Shown here piece after piece: positions 51,855-60,745 of a stretch of 64,000 nucleotides of DNA (position 1 is the stretch's first letter; each line of letters begins with the position of its first letter). The DNA comes from Helicobacter_B zhangjianzhongii (GTDB lineage: Bacteria; Campylobacterota; Campylobacteria; Campylobacterales; Helicobacteraceae). A program made the translations under genes and the position numbers. The notes under the pieces were generated by a model that worked only from the letters and a program-made list of their open reading frames with translations, did no database searches and was not told the DNA's origin. The stretch spans positions 1 to 64,000 of the forward strand of contig NZ_JANURN010000009.1 in assembly GCF_030249855.1 (NCBI RefSeq), in the 5' to 3' direction.

Positions 51855-53247
51855 GATGCTTTCTCCTTTTCCACAATGTCCTGCCACTTGGGGCATTCCC
51901 AGATAAAATACCATAGCCTAGCTCATAGCCCATAACAAGCACGGCTACAAGTAGCGCACAGCCCTGTGCCACAGGATAGCTAGCAAACGCCCCATCTAGC
52001 CCATAGCTCTTACTAAAAGGCGGCAAAAGCAGCGCGATAAACAAAAATGTATAGCAAATGGTGATGATGATAGAGCTAATCGTGCGCTGGATAGACTGCA
52101 AGAAAATCGCGCACGCCATATTGACCCCTAGCAGCACATAGCCGATATAGTAAATATCCATAGCCCTCACGCTTAAAGCCGCCACCTCATCGCTAGAATC
52201 CACAAAAAACCCCACAAAATACGGCGCAAAGACAAAAAACACCCCATACAGCAAAAGCCCTATAACCACCACCACAAAAAGAGAGAAAAACAGCGCGTAA
52301 CGCAGCCTAGTAAAATTCCCAGCCCCATAATTAAAGCTAGCGATAGGCTGCAAAGCTTGTGATACAGAGAGCAAAATGGTAAAAAACACGATCCCACAAT
52401 ACAGCACCACACTATATACCGCAAGCCCCACATCTCCAGCTATGCTTACAAGCGCGCCATTATAGAGCACCATCATAATAGCCGCAGAAAGCTCGGATAT
52501 ACTCTCTGGCAAGCCACTTTTCGCCGAAGAAATAATCGCAGCAAACGAAAATCTAGGGATAAAAAATAATGCCCCCCTTTTGCGCACAAAATGACTCACC
52601 AGCACGCTAAATCCTATCGCGTGTGCCAAAATAGTCGCAAGCGCACTGCCCTCAATCCCCATATCAAGCACGAACAAAAACACATAATTCAGCGCGATAT
52701 TGCTTGCTGATCCTAAAATCATCGCAAGCATACCAAGCACAGGGCGTTTATCATTGACGACAAAAATATCGCTTAGTGGGTGCAAGATCAAAAAGGGCAT
52801 ACCAAGAAAAGTGATTTGCAGATAGATCCTAGCCAGCGCATAAATCTCGCTAGAAATATCCTTGCCACGCGTAAGGAAGCCCAAAATCTCATCGACAAAG
52901 ACAAACCCCAGCACCCCAATGGCAAGCGAGCTAATTGCCACAAAATAAAAAATCGAGCTAAACACCAGCCTAGCCCTAGCAGCACGATCACTTCCTAAAA
53001 AATACGACACAATCGCCGCCCCCCCAAAGCCAAAGAGCAGCTCATAGGCAATACACGCAGGGAACACCGCCCAGCACGCCCCGATAGCCGCCAAGCCATC
53101 AGTGCCAATCTTTTGCCCCACAAAGATCCCATCAATCGTGGAGTAAGTAGAGAGGGCTAGCATCGCACAAAGTGCAGGGATAAAATAGTAGAAAAATAGC
53201 TTGATGATAGAGTCGTTTTTCAAATCCAGCTTTGCAGCAGCAGTCAT
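51847..53247 (-). CDS. MATE-family efflux transporter
   Basis: The 466-residue membrane protein has about twelve hydrophobic segments in two similar halves. Family-like features are LSTYSTIDGIFVGQKIGTDG near residue 35 and QALQPIASFNYGAG near 265. Such proteins export drugs or metabolites in exchange for sodium or protons; the substrate is unknown. I choose ATG 53247 because the longer version begins at TTG. The HAD gene overlaps its 3' end. Confidence 0.9.
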   Translation of the reverse strand: MTAAAKLDLKNDSIIKLFFYYFIPALCAMLALSTYSTIDGIFVGQKIGTDGLAAIGACWAVFPACIAYELLFGFGGAAIVSYFLGSDRAARARLVFSSIFYFVAISSLAIGVLGFVFVDEILGFLTRGKDISSEIYALARIYLQITFLGMPFLILHPLSDIFVVNDKRPVLGMLAMILGSASNIALNYVFLFVLDMGIEGSALATILAHAIGFSVLVSHFVRKRGALFFIPRFSFAAIISSAKSGLPESISELSAAIMMVLYNGALVSIAGDVGLAVYSVVLYCGIVFFTILLSVSQALQPIASFNYGAGNFTRLRYALFFSLFVVVVIGLLLYGVFFVFAPYFVGFFVDSSDEVAALSVRAMDIYYIGYVLLGVNMACAIFLQSIQRTISSIIITICYTFLFIALLLPPFSKSYGLDGAFASYPVAQGCALLVAVLVMGYELGYGILSGNAPSGRTLWKRRKHRV

Positions 53248-53459
53248 TATCCACCCCAAATGCGTAAAATAAGGCAATTATAGCAGATAAGATACATAGG
53301 GTTAAAAGTGGATTCTAGGATTTATCGTCATTGCGAGCTTTGCTCCGCAAAGCGTGGCGATCCACACACACCGCGCAAAAGTGGATTCTAGTCATTTAAG
53401 TAAATTCTTACGCAAAATCCCCTACACTACCCCTACATCTTAAACATAAGGAGTTTGTT
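53248..53459. repeat. Repeat-bearing promoter region of fumC
   Basis: There are two short-motif copies (near 53304 and 53381) around one hairpin repeat (53326-53364). A TACACT string at 53423-53428 is a possible -10 for fumC, and AAGGAG precedes the ATG. Confidence 0.55.
53326..53364 (+). repeat. Hairpin repeat, copy 11
   Basis: The inner stem is CTTTGC-TCC-GCAAAG. The flanks are CGTCATTGC-GAG and CGTG-GCGATCCA. Confidence 0.8.
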
Positions 53460-54851
53460 ATGGAATTTCGCATTGAGCACGACACTATGGGCGAGGTCAA
53501 AGTCCCTAACGACAAATATTGGGGCGCACAAACAGAGCGCAGCTTTGAAAACTTCAAAATCGGCACAGAAAAAATGCCAAAAGAGCTGATTTATAGCTTT
53601 GCCAAGCTTAAGCGATCGCTTGCGGTGGTGAATAACAACCTAGGCAAGCTAAATGATGAGAAGAAAAATGCCATCGTGCAAGCCTGTGATGAAATCATTG
53701 CAGGCAAGTTTGATGATAACTTCCCGCTTGCTATTTGGCAGACAGGCTCTGGCACGCAAAGCAATATGAATATGAATGAAGTCATCGCTAATCGTGCGAG
53801 TGAGATCCTAGGCGCAGACTTCCGCAAGGAGAAAAAAATCCACCCAAATGATGATGTCAATATGAGCCAAAGCTCTAATGACACTTTCCCCACGGCAATG
53901 AGTATCGTCTCTGTGATCCAGCTAGAAAAGAAACTGCTCCCAGCCTTAGAAGAGCTTAGAAGCACTTTTGCCAAAAAGGTCAAAGACTTTGACTCTATCG
54001 TCAAAATCGGTCGCACACATCTCCAAGATGCCACGCCTCTCACACTTGGGCAGGAGTTTAGCGGCTATCTCTCAATGCTAGATCACTCCAAAGAGCAGAT
54101 CATCGCCTCTCTCCCCACATTGCGAGAGCTTGCTATCGGCGGGACAGCAGTAGGCACAGGGCTAAACGCCCACCCAGAGCTTAGTGAAAAGGTAAGTGCC
54201 GAGCTTAGTAGCTTCACAGGCGTGAAGTTTGTCTCAAGCCCCAATAAATTCCACGCTCTAACAAGCCACGATGCTATTACTTTCGCACACGGCGCGCTAA
54301 AGGCATTAGCAGCAAATCTTATGAAAATCGCCAATGATGTGCGCTGGCTAGCAAGCGGTCCTAGGTGCGGGCTAGGCGAGCTGCTAATCCCAGAAAATGA
54401 GCCCGGAAGCTCCATAATGCCCGGCAAAGTCAATCCCACACAATGCGAAGCTCTCACAATGGTAGCAGTGCAAGTTATGGGTAATGACGCAGCAATTGGC
54501 TTTGCGGCATCTCAAGGAAATTTTGAGCTAAATGTCTTTAAGCCAGTGATTATTTATAACTTCTTGCAAAGCCTTGATTTGCTAGCCGATGCAATGCACT
54601 CATTTAATATCCACTGCGCAGTAGGTATCGAGCCAAATAGAGAAAAAATCGCGCATAATTTGCACAACTCTCTAATGCTAGTTACCGCGCTAAATCCACA
54701 CATCGGCTATGAAAACGCCGCCAAAGTTGCCAAAAATGCGCATAAGAAAAATATCTCCCTAAAAGAGTCTGCCCTAGAGCTAGGGCTTCTAAGCGCAGAG
54801 GATTTTGATAAATATGTCGTCCCAGAAAATATGATTAAGCCCAAAGCATAA
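53460..54851 (+). CDS. fumC: Fumarate hydratase class II
   Basis: The 463-residue fumarase interconverts fumarate and malate. It has GSGTQSNMNMNEVIANRA near residue 98, THLQDATPLTLGQE near 187 and the superfamily signature GSSIMPGKVNP near 317. Malate can go to the malate:quinone oxidoreductase encoded at 28.3 kb. The leader holds genomic repeats. Confidence 0.96.
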   Translation: MEFRIEHDTMGEVKVPNDKYWGAQTERSFENFKIGTEKMPKELIYSFAKLKRSLAVVNNNLGKLNDEKKNAIVQACDEIIAGKFDDNFPLAIWQTGSGTQSNMNMNEVIANRASEILGADFRKEKKIHPNDDVNMSQSSNDTFPTAMSIVSVIQLEKKLLPALEELRSTFAKKVKDFDSIVKIGRTHLQDATPLTLGQEFSGYLSMLDHSKEQIIASLPTLRELAIGGTAVGTGLNAHPELSEKVSAELSSFTGVKFVSSPNKFHALTSHDAITFAHGALKALAANLMKIANDVRWLASGPRCGLGELLIPENEPGSSIMPGKVNPTQCEALTMVAVQVMGNDAAIGFAASQGNFELNVFKPVIIYNFLQSLDLLADAMHSFNIHCAVGIEPNREKIAHNLHNSLMLVTALNPHIGYENAAKVAKNAHKKNISLKESALELGLLSAEDFDKYVVPENMIKPKA

Positions 54852-54868
54852 GCGTATTTCTGCTATTT

Positions 54869-55537
54869 ATGCGACTTTTTAGCTCTCTCTACTCTCTAGG
54901 AGCTAGGCTCGCCCTACTCCTAGCCTGTATCTCACCCACACTTTTTGCTATCCCACTTTGTCAATCCCAATCCGAGCAGCTGAAATTCTGGGGTGGGACA
55001 CTTATGCAAATTGCCTCTTTGCACGCAGGTGTGGGCGCGGATTTCAACGCGCTAGATTCTAGTGCGCCAAGCCAAGTGCGCAAAGCAGCCACCACGCCGC
55101 TTGTAGGTGCGAGTGCTGGGGTAATGTATATGAATCCAGAAGATGATAGAGAGCTTGATTATGGCTGGAGGGTGCGCTATCTCTTTAGCCACTCCCCACA
55201 GCTTGGGGCAAATACCCACTACATCGGCGCAGCCCTTTATCTCCACCCATTTCCCAATCCCTACCACCGCGCAAGTGGCGCGATACAGACACATAAAGAC
55301 TGCGAGGATAAGCCAGATGGCTACCCCACGCCATTTTCTTTTGTGCTAGGTGGGGGCTTAAGCGTGCAAGGCAATCCTTATGGGCAGAGTGTAGGCGGAT
55401 ATGTAGAGAGCGGACTCGCGCTTTTTAAGTGGTTCCCGCTTAATGCCGAGCTGCTTTATCGCGTGAGCTTCTATCCTAGCAGTCCATATTTTGAGAACAT
55501 CACACAAAGTATCCAGCTAGTTTTTACAATCCTTTAG
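54869..55537 (+). CDS. Predicted outer-membrane or secreted protein of unknown function
   Basis: The 222-residue protein has a signal peptide (about residues 1-28, ending LFA). Strand-like segments rich in Gly, Tyr and Leu follow, such as VGASAGVMYMN, YGWRVRYLFSHS, HYIGAALYLHPF, FVLGGGLSVQG and VGGYVESGLALF, ending SIQLVFTIL. This suggests a small beta-barrel. I do not recognise a named family. It follows fumC by 17 bases and converges on a Fur-family gene with a 14-base overlap. Confidence 0.6.
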   Translation: MRLFSSLYSLGARLALLLACISPTLFAIPLCQSQSEQLKFWGGTLMQIASLHAGVGADFNALDSSAPSQVRKAATTPLVGASAGVMYMNPEDDRELDYGWRVRYLFSHSPQLGANTHYIGAALYLHPFPNPYHRASGAIQTHKDCEDKPDGYPTPFSFVLGGGLSVQGNPYGQSVGGYVESGLALFKWFPLNAELLYRVSFYPSSPYFENITQSIQLVFTIL

Positions 55538-55898
55538 AGTCTAGGCTAGAATCTAAAGTATCGCACTCTTCGCACACGCCTTTTACTACGACACTTTTGA
55601 CCTTGCCTTTAATCGGGGGTAAATCAAAGTCTTTGATCTCCTTGCACACATCGCAGACAAAGTGCGCCTTTGCCATCTCGGCTAGCTCGTAGAAAAACTT
55701 GCCTTGCATCTCGCTTTTACTCACAATGCCACTTTGCTCAAAAAGCTCCATATTGCGATAAAAAGTCGTTTTGTTAGCTTGGATCGCAAAGCCCTCAAAG
55801 CTCAAAGGATGCTTTGCTTGGATAAGTATCTCAAGCATTTCTAGCCGCAAATCTGTGATATGGATATGATGATCTCGCAGTAGCTGCACAGCGTCCAT
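55524..55898 (-). CDS. Fur-family regulator (second copy), Zur-like candidate
   Basis: The 124-residue protein has a winged-helix half with HPLSFEGFAIQANKTTFYRNMELFE and a C-terminal half with two cysteine pairs, CDVCKE and CEECD. I set the start at ATG 55898; the longer frame adds a hydrophobic stretch atypical for the family. It is divergent from a TonB-dependent receptor with a His-rich segment. An inverted repeat between them may be its operator, so zinc or nickel control is plausible but unproven. Confidence 0.78.
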   Translation of the reverse strand: MDAVQLLRDHHIHITDLRLEMLEILIQAKHPLSFEGFAIQANKTTFYRNMELFEQSGIVSKSEMQGKFFYELAEMAKAHFVCDVCKEIKDFDLPPIKGKVKSVVVKGVCEECDTLDSSLDSKGL

Positions 55899-55986
55899 AA
55901 ACTCGCTCCACAAATAAAATAGGGCATTATAGCCTATAAGTAGCAAACAAGATAATACTATGCTTACTTGCAAATACTTCGTATAT

Positions 55987-56022
55987 AAACAACTATATTT
56001 TTAATATGCAACTAAGTTGTTT
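55987..56022. promoter_or_regulatory. Candidate operator between the Fur-family gene and the TonB receptor
   Basis: AAACAACT (55987-55994) and AGTTGTTT (56015-56022) are inverted, and CAACT-A-AGTTG (56009-56019) is a perfect nested dyad. A -10-like TAAAAT lies at 56027-56032, so binding here would block the receptor promoter. Confidence 0.5.
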
Positions 56023-56070
56023 TAAGTAAAATACCTTGCATTTTCAAAATTTATGATGAAAGGATTTTTT

Positions 56071-58164
56071 ATGAGACTCTCTTATATCCTTATAGCTAGC
56101 TCTCTAGCCCACATACTCCACGCCCAAAGCACGATCGAGCATAAAATGCTTGACCCTATCTACGCACAAGCACAAAGAGAATCCGCCAGAGAGCACGAGC
56201 ACGCCAACACCACCACCATAAATGCCCAAAGTCTGCAATCCCGCCAAGCTACAAGCCTGCGCGATGTGTTTGCGCTAGATTCTAGTGTGAGTGTGGGTGG
56301 GGCTACCACCACCGCGCAAAAGGTCTATATCCGCGGACTTGAAGATCGGCTTTATAGTGTCAATCTCGATAATGCCAGCCAATATGGCAATCTCTTCCAC
56401 CACCAAGGCAATATCACCATAGATCCTATGATGATCAAAGACATCACCGTCCAAAAAGGTGTGCCAGATGCCTATATGGGAGTAGGCGCACTAGCAGGAT
56501 CGATGAATATCCGCACCAAAGATGCGCGCGATTTCTTACGAGAAGGGCAGAAATTTGGCGCGTTAGTGGGGCTTGGCGGATATAGCAATCAAGGCTACCG
56601 CGCGAATTTAGCAGGATTTTTCGCACTGAAAAATACCGATGCGCTTCTATGGGTAAATTGGAGCAATATCCTAGGATTCCACGCGGGTAGGGGCAATGGC
56701 GGCAATGGCGAATGGGTAGCAGGCTCTGCTAATAACAACAAAAGCCTACTTTTTAAGCTCAATCAGCAATTAAGCGAGCAAGATAGTATAAGCCTCTCTT
56801 ACAATGGGCTGAATGAAACTTCCACTGCACCTTTTGCCACCAATTTAGCAGAAAGAAATGTAACTCTCTTTGCCCATACCAACTACAACCACACCGCCAC
56901 TCTAGGCTACACCCACAAAGCCGACCCGAGCAATCCTAGCTCCACACAAGTGCGCACCAATCTCTACTTCAATCAACGCTCCATCTACCTAAAACCACTC
57001 ACACAAGAAGCAGACAATAACCACACAAATGACCACGAAGAAGTCAGCTCCAAAAACATCGCCTTTAACAATGTCGGCTACAATCTGTCCCTAAGCAATC
57101 AATTTAGTGTGTTTGATATAGAGTATGGGCTTAATTATCAAGGCGTGTTTGTCGCTGATACCGCCGCGCCAAAAGACCCCGTAAATCGTGCCAAAGAGAG
57201 TGGGCATATCTATGGAGGCTTTGTCAAATCCACCTATACTCCTAGCGAGCATTTCGTGCTAGCTGCACAAAGCCGCTATGATGTGTTTAACTACTTTGAC
57301 AAAAACAACCAAACCCACCTAACTCAAGGCTTCTCGCCTGCGGCTAGTATCACCTATATCCCCATAAGCTCTCTATCTTTCCGTGCGGGCTATGCCTATC
57401 TCACAAGAGGAGCTATGCCTGGCGATGCGACTCTGCTAGGTGATAGCGATGTGCTAATCCACAAAAACCTACGCCCAGAATCTATCCAAAATGTCGAGCT
57501 CAATGCAGATTATAGTGGGAGTATTTTTTGTGCGCGCTTGGCGGGGTATTACTCACGGCTTGGCAATTTTATCAATAGCTACGCACACGACCACGATCAT
57601 AATGACCATATCCACACGCCCGGCGAGCCTCATAGCCACGGCGGCTTGCGGCAAAATATGGATTCTGCTATTGAAGTCTTTGGCTATGAGGGCGGGATTG
57701 GCGCAGACTACAAGGGCTTTAGCTCCTATGCTTCTATCGCGCAAAATTTCCCCACCTATAAAGGCTATTTACTGCAAGATACCTATGAGCTAGGCGCGGT
57801 ATCTGGGATCATTTATACGCTATCTTTGCAGTATGAGATTGCGCGCTATCACTTGCGCTTTGCGTGGCTTAGTCAATTTACCCAGCGCGTGAAATACAAA
57901 GGCTATGATATTTACAATGATGAAACCGGCTTCATCGACAAAGCCGGATATAGCGTGCATAATCTCTACATAAATTGGGAGCCCTTTGGAGCAAAAAGAC
58001 TTGCCTTGCGCCTAAGTGTGAATAATATCTTTAATACCTTCTACATCGCCCAAACAAGCCCCTTTAAAAATGAAGCGATGGATCCCCTAAAGCCAGATAG
58101 TATCCGCCGCGCTATGCCAAGCCCAGGGATTGATGCGCGATTTGAGGTAAGCTATCAGTTTTAA
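56071..58164 (+). CDS. TonB-dependent outer-membrane receptor with His-rich loop
   Basis: The 697-residue receptor has a signal peptide (ending LHAQ) and an N-terminal plug with VYIRGLEDRLYSVNLDNASQ and VQKGVPDAYMGVGALAGSMNIRTK. A 22-strand-type barrel region ends in FEVSYQF. Near residues 505-525 a loop reads AHDHDHNDHIHTPGEPHSHGG, suggesting zinc, nickel or copper rather than siderophore uptake. AAAGGA lies 6 bases before ATG 56071; two upstream ATGs are less well placed. It is divergent from the Fur-family gene. Confidence 0.88.
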   Translation: MRLSYILIASSLAHILHAQSTIEHKMLDPIYAQAQRESAREHEHANTTTINAQSLQSRQATSLRDVFALDSSVSVGGATTTAQKVYIRGLEDRLYSVNLDNASQYGNLFHHQGNITIDPMMIKDITVQKGVPDAYMGVGALAGSMNIRTKDARDFLREGQKFGALVGLGGYSNQGYRANLAGFFALKNTDALLWVNWSNILGFHAGRGNGGNGEWVAGSANNNKSLLFKLNQQLSEQDSISLSYNGLNETSTAPFATNLAERNVTLFAHTNYNHTATLGYTHKADPSNPSSTQVRTNLYFNQRSIYLKPLTQEADNNHTNDHEEVSSKNIAFNNVGYNLSLSNQFSVFDIEYGLNYQGVFVADTAAPKDPVNRAKESGHIYGGFVKSTYTPSEHFVLAAQSRYDVFNYFDKNNQTHLTQGFSPAASITYIPISSLSFRAGYAYLTRGAMPGDATLLGDSDVLIHKNLRPESIQNVELNADYSGSIFCARLAGYYSRLGNFINSYAHDHDHNDHIHTPGEPHSHGGLRQNMDSAIEVFGYEGGIGADYKGFSSYASIAQNFPTYKGYLLQDTYELGAVSGIIYTLSLQYEIARYHLRFAWLSQFTQRVKYKGYDIYNDETGFIDKAGYSVHNLYINWEPFGAKRLALRLSVNNIFNTFYIAQTSPFKNEAMDPLKPDSIRRAMPSPGIDARFEVSYQF

Positions 58165-58211
58165 TCCCCCCAACTCTATTGCATAGAATCATCAATAGAG
58201 TTTATCAATCC

Positions 58212-58246
58212 ACTAAAAGTGGATTCTAGTAGAATCCACTTTTAGT
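58212..58246. terminator. Terminator-like hairpin made of two facing short repeats
   Basis: ACTAAAAGTGGATTCTA-G-TAGAATCCACTTTTAGT has perfect 17-base arms. It lies 47 bases after the TonB receptor stop codon and contains a TTTT run on each strand's 3' side, so it could end transcription from either direction. Confidence 0.65.
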
Positions 58247-58323
58247 AATCTCTTTGTAAAATCACGCTACACTCTAGGCTCTAAAGCAACACAAAGCTAG
58301 AATCTAGGTATAAAGGATTGCAA

Positions 58324-59505
58324 GTGAGAAGTGGGTATTTTGGGCAGCATGGAGGGCAGTTTGTCCCAGAGATTTTTATGAATGCCATTATTGAGCTAGA
58401 GCAGGCGTATATGCGCTATAAAGTGGATTCTAGCTTCCAAAAAGAGTTACAAGAGCTATTAGACAACTACGCAGGGCGACCATCGCGTCTCTACTATGCC
58501 GCTAAGATGAGTCAAGATCTAGGGGTGAGAATCTACCTAAAACGCGAAGATCTCAACCACACCGGCTCTCATAAAATCAACAATGTCCTAGGGCAGGCAT
58601 TGCTTGCTAAAAAAATGGGCAAAACCCGCATAATCGCCGAGACAGGCGCAGGGCAGCACGGCGTAGCAAGTGCCACGGGTGCGGCTCTTTTGGGGCTTTC
58701 TTGCGAAATCTTTATGGGTGAAGAAGATGCCAAAAGACAGGCATTAAATGTATATAGAATGCGCCTACTTGGGGCAAAGGTGCATATCGTCTCTAGCGGG
58801 ACTGCCACGCTAAAAGATGCAGTATCCCAAGCCTTGCGCGAGTGGAGTATGCGCGTAGAAGATACGCATTACTTGCTAGGGTCAGCCGTAGGACCGCACC
58901 CTTTCCCTATGATTGTGCGCGACTTGCAAAGTGTCATATCACTAGAATCTAGAGCGCAGATCTTGCAAGCAGAAGGGAGACTGCCAGATATGGTGGTAGC
59001 GTGCGTGGGTGGTGGGAGCAACGCCATAGGGAGCTTTCATCACTTTATCCCAGATTCTAGCGTGCGGCTCATTGGCTGTGAGGCAGCGGGCAAGGGCGTT
59101 AGCACCAAAGAGACTGCCGCTACTATCACCACAGGCAAGGTGGGGATTTTCCACGGGATGAAGAGCTACTTCTGCCAAGATGAGTGCGGGCAAATCGCGC
59201 CTGTGTATAGCATATCTGCGGGGCTTGATTATCCGGGTGTGGGACCAGAGCACGCATATTTACACGATATAAAACGCGCAGAATTTGTCGCAATCACTGA
59301 TGATGAAGCCGTAGAAGCATTTGAATATCTATCAAAAATGGAGGGCATTATCCCCGCCATTGAAAGCTCACACGCCATAGCCTATGTGCGCAAAGTCGCT
59401 AAAGATTTGCCAAAAGACTCACTCATCTTACTCACACTCTCTGGCAGAGGTGATAAAGACTGCGCGGCTATGGCACGATACAAAGGGGAGGAGATTTATG
59501 AGTAG
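58324..59505 (+). CDS. trpB: Tryptophan synthase beta chain
   Basis: The 393-residue PLP enzyme joins indole and serine. It shows FGQHGGQFVPE at the start, the PLP-lysine motif REDLNHTGSHKINN near residue 80, ETGAGQHGVA near 105 and CVGGGSNAIG near 225. I choose GTG 58324, with AAGGA 6 bases before, rather than TTG 58318. YKVDSSFQ near residue 36 derives from a short repeat. trpA overlaps its 3' end by 8 bases. The other trp genes are not in this window. Confidence 0.95.
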   Translation: MRSGYFGQHGGQFVPEIFMNAIIELEQAYMRYKVDSSFQKELQELLDNYAGRPSRLYYAAKMSQDLGVRIYLKREDLNHTGSHKINNVLGQALLAKKMGKTRIIAETGAGQHGVASATGAALLGLSCEIFMGEEDAKRQALNVYRMRLLGAKVHIVSSGTATLKDAVSQALREWSMRVEDTHYLLGSAVGPHPFPMIVRDLQSVISLESRAQILQAEGRLPDMVVACVGGGSNAIGSFHHFIPDSSVRLIGCEAAGKGVSTKETAATITTGKVGIFHGMKSYFCQDECGQIAPVYSISAGLDYPGVGPEHAYLHDIKRAEFVAITDDEAVEAFEYLSKMEGIIPAIESSHAIAYVRKVAKDLPKDSLILLTLSGRGDKDCAAMARYKGEEIYE

Positions 59506-60274
59506 CATTGCACAAGCCTTTAGCAAAGCAAAGGCATTTATCCCATTTATCACTTGTGGCGATCCTAATTTAGCATTTAGCGAGAAAGCCATTTATACAC
59601 TTGCAGAAAATGGCGCAGATATTATTGAGCTAGGCATACCATTTTCAGATCCGGTGGCAGAAGGTGGCGTGATACAAAAAGCCACCGCACGCGCGCTAGA
59701 GTCTGGCACAAGCGTGGAAGATGTCTTTAGACTTGTGGCAAAAGTGCGCACCAAAAGCAGTGTGCCGCTTGTGCTTATGACCTATGCCAATATTGTGTTT
59801 TCTTATGGAAGTAAGGAGTTTTTTGCTAAGGCTAGGGAGCTTGGGGTAGATGGCGTGATACTCCCAGATGTGCCCTATGAAGAGAGGGAGGAGTTCGCGC
59901 GATTTGCTCAAGGAATAGATCTAATCCCACTAATCGCCCCCACAAGCAATGACCGCATAGCAATGCTAGCTACAAATGCGCAAGGCTTCATCTACTGCGT
60001 CTCTTCGCTAGGCGTTACAGGGGTGCGTGAGAATATCCCAAGCAATGAATCCATCATCGCACGCATTAAGCAAGCAAGCTCTACCCCCGTGGCAGTGGGC
60101 TTTGGGATCTCTACGCCAGATCAAGTTAGGGAAATAGCACGCTATGCTGATGGCGTGATCATCGGCAGTGCGGTAGTGAGTATCTGCGCGCTTAATGAGA
60201 GCGAAGAAGTGCGATTACAAAAGCTTGGTGCGTATGCAAGGGAGATACGAGCTGCGCTAGATTCTGCGGGCTAA
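59498..60274 (+). CDS. trpA: Tryptophan synthase alpha chain
   Basis: The 258-residue subunit splits indole-3-glycerol phosphate. It has FIPFITCGDPNLAFSEKA at the start, the catalytic Glu/Asp in IIELGIPFSDPVAEGG near residue 45, LPDVPYEE near 123, and VGFGISTPDQV near 204. The start is ATG 59498 with GGGGAGGAG just upstream; the longer frame lies inside trpB. The two subunits form the alpha2-beta2 complex. Confidence 0.95.
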   Translation: MSSIAQAFSKAKAFIPFITCGDPNLAFSEKAIYTLAENGADIIELGIPFSDPVAEGGVIQKATARALESGTSVEDVFRLVAKVRTKSSVPLVLMTYANIVFSYGSKEFFAKARELGVDGVILPDVPYEEREEFARFAQGIDLIPLIAPTSNDRIAMLATNAQGFIYCVSSLGVTGVRENIPSNESIIARIKQASSTPVAVGFGISTPDQVREIARYADGVIIGSAVVSICALNESEEVRLQKLGAYAREIRAALDSAG

Positions 60275-60334
60275 CAAAAGGGATTCTAGGGGGTAGGCGA
60301 TTCAGTCTTGAGTGAGCAATGCGGCAGTGTTGCG

Positions 60335-60383
60335 GCTTATGGCAAAGGCACGAACGCTAAGTTCGCTAACCTTTACCATAAGC
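60335..60383. repeat. Long interrupted hairpin after trpA
   Basis: GCTTATGGCAAAGG (60335-60348) pairs with 60370-60383 with one mismatch. Inside, CGAAC (60351-60355) pairs with GTTCG (60361-60365). It lies 61 bases after the trpA stop and may act as a terminator, though no U run follows. Confidence 0.45.
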
Positions 60384-60495
60384 TGCAAAGCTACCACGGT
60401 CCCCACCGCAATCCTTAGAATCGTGTTGAAATAAAACAGGCTTTGTGAAATTAAACACCCTTCAAAAGTGGATTCTAGGCTTAATGCCGTTTTTC

Positions 60496-60536
60496 TCTCA
60501 CTTGCGAGATTCTGCGATAGCGGAATCGTGGCAAAG
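60496..60536 (+). repeat. Hairpin repeat, copy 12 (degenerate)
   Basis: The flanks read CTTGCGAG and CGTGGCAA. The core ATTCTGCGATAGCGGAAT is partly self-complementary. Confidence 0.5.
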
Positions 60537-60539
60537 CAA

Positions 60540-60584
60540 GGCGAAGCCGCAGCTTCTTTAGAAAGCAAGGGATACCGCTCGGCG
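60540..60584. repeat. Composite repeat, copy B
   Basis: The reverse complement of this segment matches 11299-11340 (CGCCGAGCGGTATCCCTTG, then TTTCTAAAGAAGCT) with few differences. Confidence 0.7.
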
Positions 60585-60688
60585 TTGTGCGATTGTTTCT
60601 TTAGTAAGCCCAATCCTCGCGCTAGCTCGCACACAATGACTTCCTAGCCCAAGCTTAAGTCCCTAGCACTAGAATCACCAAAAAATGC

Positions 60689-60694
60689 TACAAT
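60689..60694 (+). promoter_or_regulatory. Putative -10 box for msbA
   Basis: TACAAT in the context AATGCTACAATTTCC lies 52 bases before the msbA start codon. Confidence 0.4.
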
Positions 60695-60745
60695 TTCCGC
60701 CACAATGGATCTTAAGAGTATCACCACCTACGCAAGGCTTGAGAA

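Larger units (their letters stand above)
60275..60745. repeat. Repeat-rich intergenic region before msbA
   Basis: No gene is supported. It holds a large hairpin (60335-60383), a CCCCACCGCAA string also seen near 10820 and 41640, and one short motif (near 60467). It also has a degenerate hairpin element (60496-60536), composite repeat copy B (60540-60584), and a -10-like box before msbA. Confidence 0.7.

Noticed and set aside
51514..53240. Shared 17-base string ATCCAGCTTTGCAGCAG in the HAD gene and near the MATE start
   Set aside because: There are only two copies, both within coding sequence. It could be a small local duplication and is too weak to call a repeat family.
60302..60634. 110-codon minus-strand frame in the trpA-msbA gap
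   Set aside because: Most of it translates composite and hairpin repeats. The hydrophobic C-terminal part (AVGTVVALQLMVKV) comes from the hairpin region, and I cannot tie it to a family.
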